From Eunapius fragilis (taxonomy: Eukaryota > Porifera > Demospongiae > Spongillida > Spongillidae), in assembly GCA_963681505.1 (NCBI GenBank), contig OY811972.1, forward strand, positions 15,543,110-15,607,109: a DNA stretch of 64,000 nucleotides. The letters are read 5' to 3'. Every line of letters starts with the position of its first letter. The stretch's first letter is position 1. The notes below the pieces were generated by a model. That model worked only from the letters and a program-made list of their open reading frames with translations, was not told the DNA's origin and searched no databases. This document shows, piece by piece, positions 47,701 to 58,740 of this stretch. A program made the position numbers and the translations under genes.

Positions 47701-50487
47701 CTTTATTACCTTGGCCTCCTCATAGGAGACACCCCATCACTTTATTACCTTGGCCTCCTCATACGAGACACCCCATCACTTTATTACCTTGGCCTCCTCA
47801 TAGGAGACATCCCATCACTTTATTACCTAGGCCTCCTCATAGGAGACATCCCATCACTTTATTACCTTGGCCTCCTCATACGAGACACCCCATCACTTTA
47901 TTACCTTGGCCTCCTCATAGGAGACATCCCATCACTTTATTACCTAGGCCTCCTCATACGAGACACCCCATCACTTTATTACCTAGGCCTCCTCATAGGA
48001 GACACCCCATCACTTTATTACCTTGGCCTCTTCATAGGAGACATCGTCCCTCTTCATGATGGCCTCAAGCTGTGGTACCACCACTGCACACATTCACACA
48101 CACACACACACATAAACACACACACACATACATGAGGAATAATAGAGGATACCCACACACACATACACACACACACACATACACACACTAGTTAGGTATG
48201 TTCATCACTTGGCTATGAGAGTATCTCCAAAATCATCAACTCAACTTGCCTGGAAGGGGGGGGGGGGGGGGGGGGGGGCTGGCTCATGTAATCTTACATA
48301 GCTAGCCCACATGGTGGTGTCAGTTAACGTAGCTCACATGATCTCAGGCCATAGCTCACATGATCTCAGACAATAGCTCACATGATCTCAGGCAATAGCC
48401 CACATGATCTCAATAGCTCACATGATCTCAGGCAATAGCTCACATGATCTCAGGCAATAGCTCACATGATCTCACAACATTGCCTACATGGGGTAAGGAC
48501 GAATCCTGGACAGATGGCATTGCATGTGACTCCACTGCCAGCCATTTCCAAGGCAACAGCCTAAGATTGGAAGGAATAGAAATGTTAAAACTGTCCCACC
48601 TTCTCCCTACCTCCCTACACTCTCTCTCTTCCTCCCACCCCCATCCCTTACATCACACCCACACTACTCACTCCCACCTTTGTCATTCCAACCACGCCAT
48701 GTTTGGTTGCTACGTAGGGGACCTTATTGATGGCCCCTGATAGACCCAAGTCTGAGGCAATGTTAACAATCCTTCCCCACCCTATGGGGAAGAGAGGGGG
48801 TAGGAGAAAGAGAAGAGGAGGAGGAGGAGGAGGAGGAGGAGGAGGAGGAGGAGGAGGAGGAAGAAAGAGGATAATGAGAGATGAAATGTAAGTATAGTGG
48901 TATATACACTTCACCAACACTTATAACCATGTAGGGTGTGCTCCAATTAGAAGGGGCTCACCTCTCTCCTTCATCTCCTTCACGGCCAGGCGAGTGGTGT
49001 GGAAGGGAGCAGTTAGGTTTATGGCCACCATTTTGTCCCACATGTGGACAGGGTAGTCCTCCAGAGGTGCGACGTACTGTATTCCTGGGGGAGGAGTAGG
49101 TGGAAGGAGGGACAAAGGGTGTGATACAGAGTTGGCAAGTTTTATTATTGTAATGTGATGTGGTAATCATATGATACATTCAGACACATACATGGCTAGA
49201 AAGACATGTATTTATATAAATAAAGCATTCAATCTTTTTTTACAAATGCCCAAGTAGGAAGGGAGGATGTCTCTTGTCTGAATTGACCCCCCACCCCAAC
49301 CCTGCACAGCCCCTGAGAGTCATTGCTGAAGGTGGTGGTTGAAACAAATACAATGTAACTACATTTTTAAAATTAAGATGTGCATCCTGTGAGTGTGTTG
49401 AGTGAAAAGTGCTGACAGTATGAGACCCCACTATGACCCGAGGTATGAGACCCCACTATGACCCCACTATGACCCGAGGTATGAGACCCCACTATGACCC
49501 GAGGTATGAGACCCCACTATGACCCCACTATGACCCGAGGTATGAGACCCCACTATGACCCGAGGTATGAGACCCCACTATGACCCCACTATGACCCGAG
49601 GTATGAGACCCCACTATGACCCCACTATGACCCGAGGTATGAGACCCCACTATGACCCGAGGTATGAGACCCCACTATGACCCGAGGTATGAGACCCCAC
49701 TATGACCCGAGGTATGAGACCCCACTGTGACCCGAGGTATGAGACCCCACTATGATCCGAGGTATGAGACCCCACTATGACCCGAGTTATGAGACCCCAC
49801 TATGACCCCACCATGACCCGAGGTATGAGACCCCACTATGACCCGAGGTATGAGACCCCACTATGACTCGAGGATTAAAAACAGTACTTAAAATGAAGGT
49901 GGTGTGCACATCACATCAGTACATTTAACATTGGTTATTGAGGTAGTGTTATAATTTATCAAACAAATTCTGTTAGCCCAACAGATTATTTACAACCTGT
50001 AACAGAACTGGAAAAAACATGGCCGCCGCTCTTCCCGGGATGACAACCTCTCTGTATCTATGTCATAGATATTAGAGCACTCTGATATCTATGGCCTATA
50101 TTGACCACTCGTTCCCTTTTCTCACTACACCGACGTAGCGCTGAACGAAACAATAACCTTCCATCGTCACGTCCTAACCGTTTTAATACCTAACCCACCG
50201 CTTACCTGCTTACCCGCATTGTTCACCAGTACGTCGGGGCCTCGACCAAACTTCTCCCGCACAAATTCGAACATTTGGACTATCTGCTTCACGTCCGTGA
50301 GGTCTGCACCGTGGTATTCGACCTTTTTCGCGCCCTTTTCCTTGCAATCCTTCACCACCTGTTCTATCTCCGCGGGAGTGCCGAACCCGTTTACGACGAC
50401 ATTGTAGCCACTCCCTGCTAGTTTTAGAGCTATTTCCCTGCCTATCCCGCTGGTGGAACCAGTTACCAGCGCTAACATATCAGCCAT
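44720..50487 (-). CDS. D-beta-hydroxybutyrate dehydrogenase, bacterial-type SDR, complete
   Basis: Seven exons on the minus strand: 50487-50214, 49084-48962, 48781-48678, 48560-48488, 48083-48022, 47566-47516 and 44812-44720. All phases join: 780 bases, 259 aa, the usual size of the bacterial-type enzyme that interconverts 3-hydroxybutyrate and acetoacetate with NAD(H). Motifs: nucleotide-binding VTGSTSGIG near residue 10; VNNAG at about 88-92; IQYVAPLEDYP; VNIASDLG; YVATKHGVVG with the catalytic Tyr and Lys; TCNAICPGFVLTPL; GQPTGEFVMPSE; and KQITGSALVIDGG. I chose the ATG at 50487, in line with family length. Intron 6 (2.7 kb) is filled by a 30-bp minisatellite, and the exon 5 donor lies in a 38-bp array. 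It is convergent with membrane-protein copy 4. Confidence 0.93.
44875..45200 (+). repeat. Direct repeat flanking membrane-protein copy 4 (right)
   Basis: Partner of 41690-41975, inside the last BDH intron. It contains a small perfect hairpin (CCTATTGGTTGCTAGGTATG and its inverse). Confidence 0.65.
45364..47457. repeat. 30-bp minisatellite in BDH intron 6, with higher-order duplication
   Basis: About 70 units (CTCTGCTCTACCCCTCCTCC + CCAAAGCACT, with C/T variants). A block of about 655 bases is duplicated: the rare variant GCTCTAACCCC occurs at about 46230 and 46885, followed by the same order of variant units. The 30-base period keeps frames open, which explains the long Ser/Lys/His and Arg/Ala ORFs. 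Confidence 0.95.
47611..48035 (-). repeat. 38-bp minisatellite repeating the BDH exon-5 end and splice donor
   Basis: Eleven or so units, each (minus strand) made of the last 19-20 exonic bases CTCCTATGAGGAGGCCAAG, the donor GTAATAAAGTGATGGG and back again. The unit nearest exon 5 is the real exon end (48022). In the BDH frame, reading past any unit meets a TGA after GTAATAAAG, so retaining extra units would truncate the protein. Confidence 0.92.
49425..49875. repeat. 25-bp minisatellite in BDH intron 1
   Basis: Units of GACCCCACTATGACCCGAGG + TATGA, alternating with units carrying an extra CCCACTATGA segment; about 15-20 copies. Confidence 0.9.
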
Positions 50488-50544
50488 TTGTTTAAAACCA
50501 CACGTCACCTCAGCTCCCAATCCGAGTGGTCTGAATGGGAATTG

Positions 50545-50662
50545 GTCTCGTACCCAGACTCAAATGTACGTAACGATGATCATGTATGACATCACGTACA
50601 GATGTCATGTCATACTGTAAGCGATGATCATCGTTACGTACATTTGGGTCTGGGTACGAGAC
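50545..50662. mobile_element. Hairpin MITE, TAGTCTCGTACCC family, upstream of BDH
   Basis: GTCTCGTACCCAGACTCAAA and the right end are inverted with few or no mismatches over about 50 bases per arm. Flanks AATGGGAAT and AATGGGAGT match in 8 of 9 bases, agreeing with the 9-bp duplication of the 33404 element. It lies 58 bases upstream of the BDH start codon. Confidence 0.75.
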
Positions 50663-50720
50663 TAAATGGGAGTGACCTTTGCCGTAAGAATAAATCCGTA
50701 ACGCCGCCGATGGGCAGTGC

Positions 50721-50741
50721 CAGAAATAATATATTATCTCT
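50721..50741. mobile_element. 21-base micro-element with 8-bp duplication (GGCAGTGC/GGCAGTAC)
   Basis: CAGAAATAAT...ATTATCTCT differs in one base from the one at 23314. Flanking 8-mers match in 7 of 8 positions. It is the fourth member of this family in the window. Confidence 0.7.
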
Positions 50742-51238
50742 GGCAGTACTACGTTTCCAACACGTCTGCGTCACGGCTCACGGCTCTGTACTCTGATTAT
50801 TTTGACACTTCTAATACGTACAACGCCGTTTATTATTATTATTTTTAATAATCTGAACCAGCGGCAGCAGGTTCAATATAGGATTGATTGAATGTCATTA
50901 ATAAAACTTCACTATCGTCTGGAGGGACAACGGAGAAACGGATCGTTTATCTTTATATCGCGATGGAATGAGAGCTACAGTTCTACGTTGGTTCCGTGTC
51001 ATAAAACGGTGTGGTTATAGAGAAACTAACAATTTCCTGTTTCTTGTGCCCAGTCCTAAAATTCTTGGTCGTCGTATTCCTATTCTTCTTCTTATAACTC
51101 GAGCTACGAACGCTTTTGAAGAACGGCAATAGTACCAATCACTTCGAAATTTACCGGCACGTTATCCTTACATGTTCTATTTAATAATTATATACAATAG
51201 ATTTTTATTAATAATTTTAGGCAGTATAAATACTCTAA

Positions 51239-52674
51239 CCTACAACATCTGCAGTGTCAAGAGCATTGGATATCATACAAAACGTGGGGCCAGATCTTGG
51301 CTTACATGTGAACTTACAGAAATGTGAGTTATTTGGTAAAGACACATCAACGTTTATTTCTACAATCCCGTACTCCAATATCCCACATTTTGAGACTTTG
51401 GGAGCCCCAGTCGGTGACGCGGAGTTCTGCAATAAGTTCATAATCAAAAAGCATTTTGCAGCTCGTGCACTCCTGTCTAGCTTATCCCCATGTGACATTT
51501 ATGTTACTGCGCCAGTGTGCTGGGTTTTGCAAACTATCCCATCTTGCCAGAGTCACTCCACCTTCACATGCTTTCAATGCTTTGCAAGAATTCGACTCTG
51601 ACATTCGTCTATTTTTCTCCAAGTGTACAGGACTGGTGTTGACACTCCAGATCATGCCTGGCATCAGGCTCAACCCAGTCTGCGTAGAGGTGGATTAGGG
51701 CTTCGTTCACTTGCGCACCATTCACCAGCTGCTTACATGGCATCACTGAGCAATTCTAACAGTGCAACATCTACTCACTGCGGCGTGCCATTTAGCTTCT
51801 GCCATTGCACAGTACAACACATTTGTGCCCCCTTCTGATGCACTCTCTGTTAATGATTTTGTAGATCATACCCTTTCTCAGAGACAACTGTCAGACAGGC
51901 TAGAAGATGTTCAGTTAAACAACCTCTTTGATGCTGCTTCGTGTGCTGATAAAGCACGGTTACTTTCTACATCATCGCCACATGCATCAGCCTGGTTATT
52001 AACTGTTGTACCATCAGATGGTTCAGGCCTTCACCGGCAACTGCATTTGTTTCAGACTGCCATCAGATGGTGGTTGTGCATTAGCCACACAGCATCTCCT
52101 GAGAGTAATCCTCTAGTTTGGCCTCTTTGTCCTGACAAAGCATTGGACACTTAAGGCCATCACTATACAACCTGTAAGTGTGGAGGTGATGTAACAAACA
52201 GGCACAACATGCTTCGAAATGCATTGTTCAGCACATTTTGCCATGCATCTTTATCAGCTCACCTTGAGGTTGGATGTGGCTGGGGGCTGGACAAGTCAAA
52301 TACTAGACCAGCTGATATCTTAGTCTCCAACTGGGATGGCAGTGCCTCTGCACCATTTGACATCAGTGTGACATCCCCGCTAAATTCATCATTAGTTGTG
52401 GAAGCGGGCATGTCATCTGGTGTGGCTGCTAGAGCTGCAGAGAAAAGGAAGCACTTGCAAAATGATGCTAAGTGCAAACAGTTAGGCTGGCGGTGCATTC
52501 CTTTAGTGGTGGAAACCTATGGTGCATGGGGAGCTGAAGCCATTGAGGTGTTTTCAACTGTGGCATCACGACTGGCTATCCAGACTAATTCCACCAAGTC
52601 AAGAGCTCTGGCCACCCTCTATGGTCGTCTCAGCATGATTTTGGTACGGGCCAATGCTGGAGCTATTCTGATGT
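51239..52674 (+). pseudogene. Relic of a non-LTR-type retroelement, C-terminal half
   Basis: Translated blocks in three frames: LDIIQNVGPDLGLHVNLQKC (end of a reverse-transcriptase-like region), HQAQPSLRRGGLGLRSLAHH, then a long open part from 51762 with CKCGGDVTNRHNMLRN, TRPADILVSNWDG, FDISVTSPLNSSLV and LVVETYGAWGAEAIEV. The Cys-His knuckle and PAD...D.SVTSPL pattern suggest a restriction-like endonuclease tail. Frameshifts near 51480 and 51700 and a stop near 52152 make it non-functional. The 5' part is absent. Confidence 0.65.
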
Positions 52675-52879
52675 GATCATACCTGCCATCATCTGCGTTT
52701 ATTTTGGACTTATGATAGTAACATTAGTGTTATAGCTGTAGTTTAGTGGTGTTATGTACTGATACGTATTTCACATTATTGATGTTAAATTGTATATAAT
52801 TAACAATTCTAACCTGCACTAAATTTATTTGGTGCAATTTAGTTGTTACTTCGGCTAGTGAAGTTGTTTCTCTAAAAAT

Positions 52880-53745
52880 GCCTTCGCGTAATCATAGATT
52901 GAAGAATACCTGGATATGAAACGCGTCACGTGATCCATTAAATTGTCAATTGTAGGCGGCGGACCCTTTGAAGCGAACTGTGTTTCGATTAACCCTTTGG
53001 TAGCGTACGCTTTTTTTGAACTTTCACAGCTATAGAACACAAAAATCGTTATCTTCGGCATTCTTCTTATTCCCACTTGTGTTACTTTCCAGGTTAGTGA
53101 CTATTTTTCATGCAATTCACTAGGCATACTCTACGTAAGTTCCGTATATGTCATTTCAGCCACTTCGGTACCTATATCTCAACTTAGAAATGCTTCCAGC
53201 CATTCATTTCTATAAGCAAAACATTGCGTCATTCCCTCTGTGGAACGAACCTATATCTGTTGTAAGGGGCTTCAGCGTGTTGGTACAACTGCTTGGTGAA
53301 CAGGTAGCAGACCCATCGTGTTTCGGTACCTATAGTGTGTGAGTTAGACACACGCAGCAAAGTCCAATTTTGCATTTAAATGTTGAGAATGAGATGATGT
53401 GTGGAACGCGTACTGTCAAAGGTAGACCAAAGTTACGCGTTATGTGCAAATGTCTTCTAGTTTTGTGGGTTATATTCATTTAACCGTCCGCGGACCGATA
53501 TATGTTTCGGTACCTCTTGTGTACGGAAAAGGCAAGCTAGATAGCATTTAGACTCATCTACGCAGTTACTATGATCAATTGAAGGGAACGCACGTACATG
53601 TATAGTGATTAAACTAAGCTTTTGATACTTTCGGCCCGCCATATACACCAAATGTGTCAGGTGCCGAAATTAACGCGGATCATTTCTAATTATCTCCGCG
53701 TTTCATATCCAGGTATTCTTCAATCCATGGCGTAATCAAAAGAAG
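52880..53745. repeat. Inverted repeat pair, about 45 bases, 820 bases apart
   Basis: TTGAAGAATACCTGGATATG at about 52900 and its reverse complement CATATCCAGGTATTCTTCAA at about 53705 lie within longer matching arms (GCGTAATCA...AAACGCG). The sequence between has no supportable gene. Confidence 0.6.
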
Positions 53746-54190
53746 AGATCTAAGCAACGAGCGGAATACCTCCAAAAGCAAGGCGAGAACAAAGCTAAAG
53801 CCCGAGCGCTCTACAAGGCCAATCCAGAAAAAAAGAAGGCTCTCTACGCGACAGCTACAAGGCTGATCCCGAAATGAAGAAGGCCTCTGTACGCGACAGC
53901 TACAAGGCCGATCCCGAAAAGATGAAGGCCTTTGTACGCGACAGCTACAAGGCCGATATTGAATCTAAGCGATCTGCTAAAAGGTAGCGATATGAAGAGG
54001 ACCTCGAGGAGAACCGTGCTGCTAAAAGGCGGCGAAATGAAGAGGACCTCGAGGGAAACCGCGCTGCTAAAAGGCAAAAATACGTGGACAATTCAGCTGC
54101 CATAAAGCATCAGAAAGGAGTCGGTATTGGCTGTCCGAGTGGCTAAATGTGCTGCCGAGAGGACGCGGTACCGCAGGGGTCACATACCAC
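53732..54190 (+). pseudogene. Lys/Arg-rich tandem-repeat protein fragment, transposon-associated type
   Basis: The plus strand, with frameshifts, encodes repeats such as RDSYKADPEKMKAFV and blocks EEDLEENRAAKRRR, then RAAKRQKYVDNSAAIKH. Proteins with such RDSYKADPEKK repeats occur in sponge and cnidarian genomes, in my recollection near transposon ORFs, but the exact family is uncertain. Frame breaks after ALYA and at KRSAKR* show decay. Confidence 0.5.
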
Positions 54191-54337
54191 CCAAAGGTAT
54201 GTTATGGCGGGTTGTATTAACATTAAAAAGCTGTGCATGCAACATTTGTACATAGTCGGGCGGCCCGCCATTGGTCGGGCTTGTCACCCTACTACCTGAC
54301 CAAACGCGGACGTAGGGCCTGCCCTACAAACTGCAAT

Positions 54338-54754
54338 GGACCTTTTGCCTCTGACGTCACACATGAATTTTGGGGGGCAACGTTAAAATGGCATAGCTTC
54401 ATCATCATAGCTCCTACATGCTTTTCCTTTTAAAGTGTCCTTAGGAGGTAAATTATCACACATTTCATTTTTGTTCTATTTCACGATGGAGCTTTGTAAG
54501 GGATTTTTATACAGCGAAACATTGCAGAAGTTGCTAATGAGACATGCGCAGTCGTTTTTTCAATTTTAGGGGGTCAACTTCCGGTAACTTGTGAGCGTTG
54601 TAACGTCTGCACCGTAACTGGCGTAGGTACTTCATTTTGAATATAGTTAGGCATTCATTTACCATTAATTTCGTACATGCTGTGGTGTTTCTATAAGGAC
54701 TTACGTTTTGACAAACATAATCACTTAATTTGTGACGTCAGAGGCAAAAGGTCC
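54338..54754. mobile_element. 417-bp MITE with GGACCTTTTGCCTCTGACGT ends and AAT duplication
   Basis: At least 24 terminal bases are exactly inverted (GGACCTTTTGCC...; ...GGCAAAAGGTCC). AAT flanks both ends (54335-54337 and 54755-54757). No coding capacity. Confidence 0.75.
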
Positions 54755-54884
54755 AATGGACCTTTTATAAACCATGTTGGTGATGCACAACAATTCATGA
54801 TACATGCAAAAGTGTGGTATTCACCTAACGCTATGTACTCAGCCAATCTCATTTCAATATTAATTGGTGCTGTGTCCATTGTAC

Positions 54885-55215
54885 ACACCACCAGCACTGG
54901 CCCGTCACATCCATACTGTCAGTACACACCACCAGCACTGGCCCATCACATCCATACATTCAGTACACACCACCAGCACTAGCCCGTCACACCACCAGCA
55001 CTAACCCATCACATCCATACATTCAGTACACACCACCAGCACTGGCCCATCACATCCATACATTCAGTACACACCACCAGCACTAGCCCGTCACACCACC
55101 AGCACTAACCCATCACATCCATACATTCAGTACACACCACCAGCACTGGCCAATCACATCCATACATTCAGTACACACCACCAGCACTAGCCCATCACAT
55201 CCATACATTCAGTAC
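54885..55215. repeat. About 41-bp minisatellite
   Basis: Units of CAGTACACACCACCAGCACT followed by (G/A)GCCC(A/G)TCACATCCATACATT; about eight copies, with some shortened units. Confidence 0.85.
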
Positions 55216-55408
55216 ACAATGTACTAGACATACTGCCAACCATGAGCAAGTGGCCAATTAACTATTTAGAGGATGTGGGCCACAAAAAAACCCTTAAAAA
55301 GGGAAAAAACCAAATTGTTCAAATTGTTCATGAAGTGCAGCAGACTTTCTTGCCACCACATGCCGCCATATCGTAATCAGTCTGCGCATCAACTTGTTAT
55401 AGCCACCA

Positions 55409-56160
55409 TCACATACTTCTAGCAGCACTCACATTTCTGTAGTGAGACTTTATGCCCACACTCATAAAGCTGCAGACCCTGTCCACAGATATTACCTCAC
55501 CTGAGAACATATCCTTATCGAGACTACATGCTGCCATGTAGCTCACTTCCTGAGTTCCCACACTATCTATACAACTTAACTGCATGTAGGCTACACCTCC
55601 ATGTTTAGATGGGAGCATTTTTACTAAGATGAAATTTGACCAATAGAATTTTAACACAATTGACACACATGCACCCCTTCCCTCCCTCTCATTAAAATGA
55701 TGGAATTGGACCAATAGAATTATAGCACAGTCTGCACACGTGCATGTTAAGGCTTTGCAGGTATAAAAGTCACTCACCTGCTGAATAGTGCACTGTACAA
55801 AAAGAGGTAAAAATTTAATACTCTCTGTCACGTACATGTAGATGGCAGAGGAAGACCTGCGGGTTTTTTTTTATATAGCAGAGGCCGAGGGATCGGAGGT
55901 GGAAGAGGATGGTTTCATTCATCCTCCAACTCATCTCCCCTTCATCCCATCACCTCCAGAAGCCCCGCTGCCCCCACCACCACCAGCGCTGCCCCCACCT
56001 GCGCTCTCACCACCACCACCAGTGCTTCCCCCCTGGCCTGCATAGCCACTGCCACCCTGGCCCGCCTGGCAGAACCAGCGTGGTGAGGAGGCCGGGGGGG
56101 AGGCTGGGGAGGAGAACGTCCACACAGAAGAAGATTGGGACAAACTTTTATAAATACAGC
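55409..56160. other. Unrecognised ORFs on both strands
   Basis: A 142-codon minus-strand ORF (55409-55837) and a short plus-strand Pro-rich ORF (55842-56045, MAEEDLRVFFYIAEAEGSEV) start within a few bases of each other on opposite strands. Neither resembles a known family to me. They may be ordinary open stretches or small exons. Confidence 0.25.
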
Positions 56161-56194
56161 TTATAATAATTATTATTATTATTAAAGTTATGAA

Positions 56195-57019
56195 TTATTG
56201 CATCATGAACTTCAGCAGCAAGATCAAATCAGATTAGATTCAATGCTTCTCACTCTTGATACAAAACAGGTACTTCAAAGAGCCATCACATTTAAAACAT
56301 CTACATGGTTAACAGTGCTACCTACCACAGATCATCATTTTGACCTTTCTGCTACCGAGTTTCGTGATGCTTTAACAGTCAGATATCATAGACCCCTTTT
56401 GAAGATGCCAGCAACATGTGATGGATGTGGTGCAGCCTTTAGTTATGAACATGCCCTGGACTGTAAGAAAGGGGGTCTCATTACCAGATGTCACAATGAA
56501 ATAAGAGACACTCTTGGTGACCTGTCATCTATTGTTTATAAGGACATTATCAGGGAACCAGTGATACAAGAGGCATGTGAAACCCTCCTTAATAGCTGAC
56601 CTTGGTGTACGAGGGGTTTGGCAGCCTCAGGCTCAAGCACTTTTTGATGTACGTGTGATAGACACTGATGCACCCTCTCATGTTCAAAGAAGTGTGGCAG
56701 CAGTCCAAGCATCAGCTGAAACAGAAAAAAAGAAAAAATACAACAATGCAGCTATTGCTAGACGAGCCTCATTTACACCATTTGTGGTATCAGTTGATGG
56801 TGCCTTGGGATGTGAAGCAACCAACTATCTTAAACACCTCTCTGCGCACATCTGCAAGAAATGAGGAAAGTCCTATGGAGAAGTGATGGGATGGCTGAGG
56901 GCCAGTTTGTCATTTGCAATCATTAGAGCCACTGATTTGAGTCTCCGGGGATCTCGTATCAGATGGAGGAGTGTTATGGATATGGCTGATGGAATAGGAC
57001 TTCCCTATATAGTAGAATA
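56195..57019 (+). pseudogene. Second retroelement C-terminal relic
   Basis: Blocks in order: FDLSATEFRDALTVRYHRPL, a Cys-His knuckle MPATCDGCGAAFSYEHALDC, KGGLITRCHNEIRD, then after a frameshift LIADLGVRGVWQPQAQALFD with VRVIDTDAPSHV, ASFTPFVVSVDGALGCEA, and (after another break) GKSYGEVMGWLRASLSFA ending LPYIVE. The order of knuckle, D-rich strand and helix resembles the tail at 51762-52674, but it belongs to a different subfamily. It is broken by at least two frameshifts or stops (about 56596 and 56862). Confidence 0.6.
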
Positions 57020-57247
57020 GTTAGTTCTTCCAATAATATTTCCCAGTATTTATTTATTTCATTTCTTCTCTGGTATTATGGATTCTATACTTACGTAATT
57101 ATTCTATGTATGTATTCCTCGTTTATTTACTAGCGCATGGACCATTATTGCATTAAGAGACAAGGAGATCGTCTAAATTCAAAACACTCTTCCTACAATT
57201 GATTATTGACTACGATAATGCTATGACAGGGTGAAAAAAAACTTATG

Positions 57248-57435
57248 AACCAAGTAAATAAAAATATTCTCTAACGAGAGAGTTGTTGGGATATAGGATT
57301 GACCAATGGTGGTGTAAAATGCACGACAACAAGAGCTGACAGAAATTTCACTGGAAAATTGTAATAGGCCTATATTTAGCACACTCACAATATAATAGTG
57401 CATGCCTGAGTAATGGCTTAATATAGGCCTATTTC
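57248..57435. mobile_element. Decayed relative of the 7889-8183 palindrome
   Basis: Shares AAGTAAATAAAAA, TTGGGATATAGG and a TAATAGGCCTATATTTAGCA block with the palindrome at 7889-8183. Its arms have diverged and the right arm is truncated. Confidence 0.6.
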
Positions 57436-57454
57436 AATTTTCCGAGGGTTCTAA

Positions 57455-58740
57455 TACTAGAAAACCATTGCACACATGGAAGATAGCAGTGACCATCCCT
57501 CTTTCTATAATTGATGCCACCTCACGCATACAAGCTTCAGTATGGGTTTAACTAGCGATTCAAAAGTAGGTTCCCACCCATACATCTCTATGGGAAACCA
57601 CCCATAGATCTCTACGGTAAAGTTTGACTATCTTAACGTCAAGGTGTTGATGAGGCTTCTAATACTAGAAACTACTGCACAAATGGAAGATAGCAGTGAC
57701 CATCCCTCTTTCTATAATTGATGCCACCTCACGCATACAAGCTTCAGTATGGGTTTAACTAGCGATTCAAAAGTAGGTTCCCACCCATACATCTCTATGG
57801 GAAACCACCCATAGATCTCTACGGTAAAGTTTGACTATCTTAACGTCAAGGTGTTGATGAGGCTTCTAATACTAGAAACTACTGCACAAATGGAAGATAG
57901 CAGTGACCATCCCTCTTTCTATAATTGATGCCACCTCACGCATACAAGCTTCAGTATGGGTTTAACAAGCGATTCAAAAGTAGGTTCCCACCCATTCATC
58001 TCTATGGGAAATTTGACTGTCCTACCGTCAAGGTGTTGATGAGGCTTCTAATACTAGAAAACCATTGCACACATGGAAGATAGCAGTGACCATCCCTCTT
58101 TCTATAATTGATGCCACCTCAGGCATACAAGCTTCAGTATGGGTTTAACAAATGATTCAAAAGTAGGTTCCCACCCATACATCTCTACGGTAAAGTTGAC
58201 TATCTTAACGTCAAGGTGTTGATGAGGCTTCTAATTCAAGAAAACCACTGCATAGATAGAAGATAGCAGTGACCACCACTCTTTCTCCATTTGATACCAA
58301 CTCATGCATACATGCTTCAGTATGGGTTTAACAAGCGATTCAAAAGTAGGTTCCCACCCATACATCTCTATGGGAAACCACCCATACATCTCTGTGGTAA
58401 AGTTTCACTATCTTTATGTCAAGGTGTTGATGAGGCTTCTAATACTAGAAAAACCACTGCACACATGGAAGATAGCAGTGACCATCCCTCTTTCTATAAT
58501 TGATGCCACCTCAGGCATACAAGCTTCAGTATGGGTTTAACAAGCGATTCAAAAGTAGGTTCCCACCGATACATCTGTATGGGAAACCACCCATACATCT
58601 CTATGGTAAAGTTTGAATATCTTAACGTCAAGGTGTTGGTGAGGCTTCTAATTCAAGAAACCAATGCATAGATGGAAGATAGCAGTGACCACCCCTCTTT
58701 CTCCATATAATAAAACCTCATGCATACATGCTTCAGTATA
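57455..58740. repeat. About 208-bp tandem repeat, six to seven units
   Basis: Each unit contains CATGGAAGATAGCAGTGACC, TTGATGCCACCTCA, AAAGTAGGTTCCCACCCATA and GTCAAGGTGTTGATGAGGCT. Units start near 57460, 57669, 57877, 58055 (shortened), 58240, 58453 and 58660. It directly joins the PstI-palindrome satellite. Confidence 0.9.

Noticed and set aside
47604-48059. 151-codon plus-strand ORF (repeated HPITLLPWPPH)
   Set aside because: Antisense translation of the 38-bp donor array.
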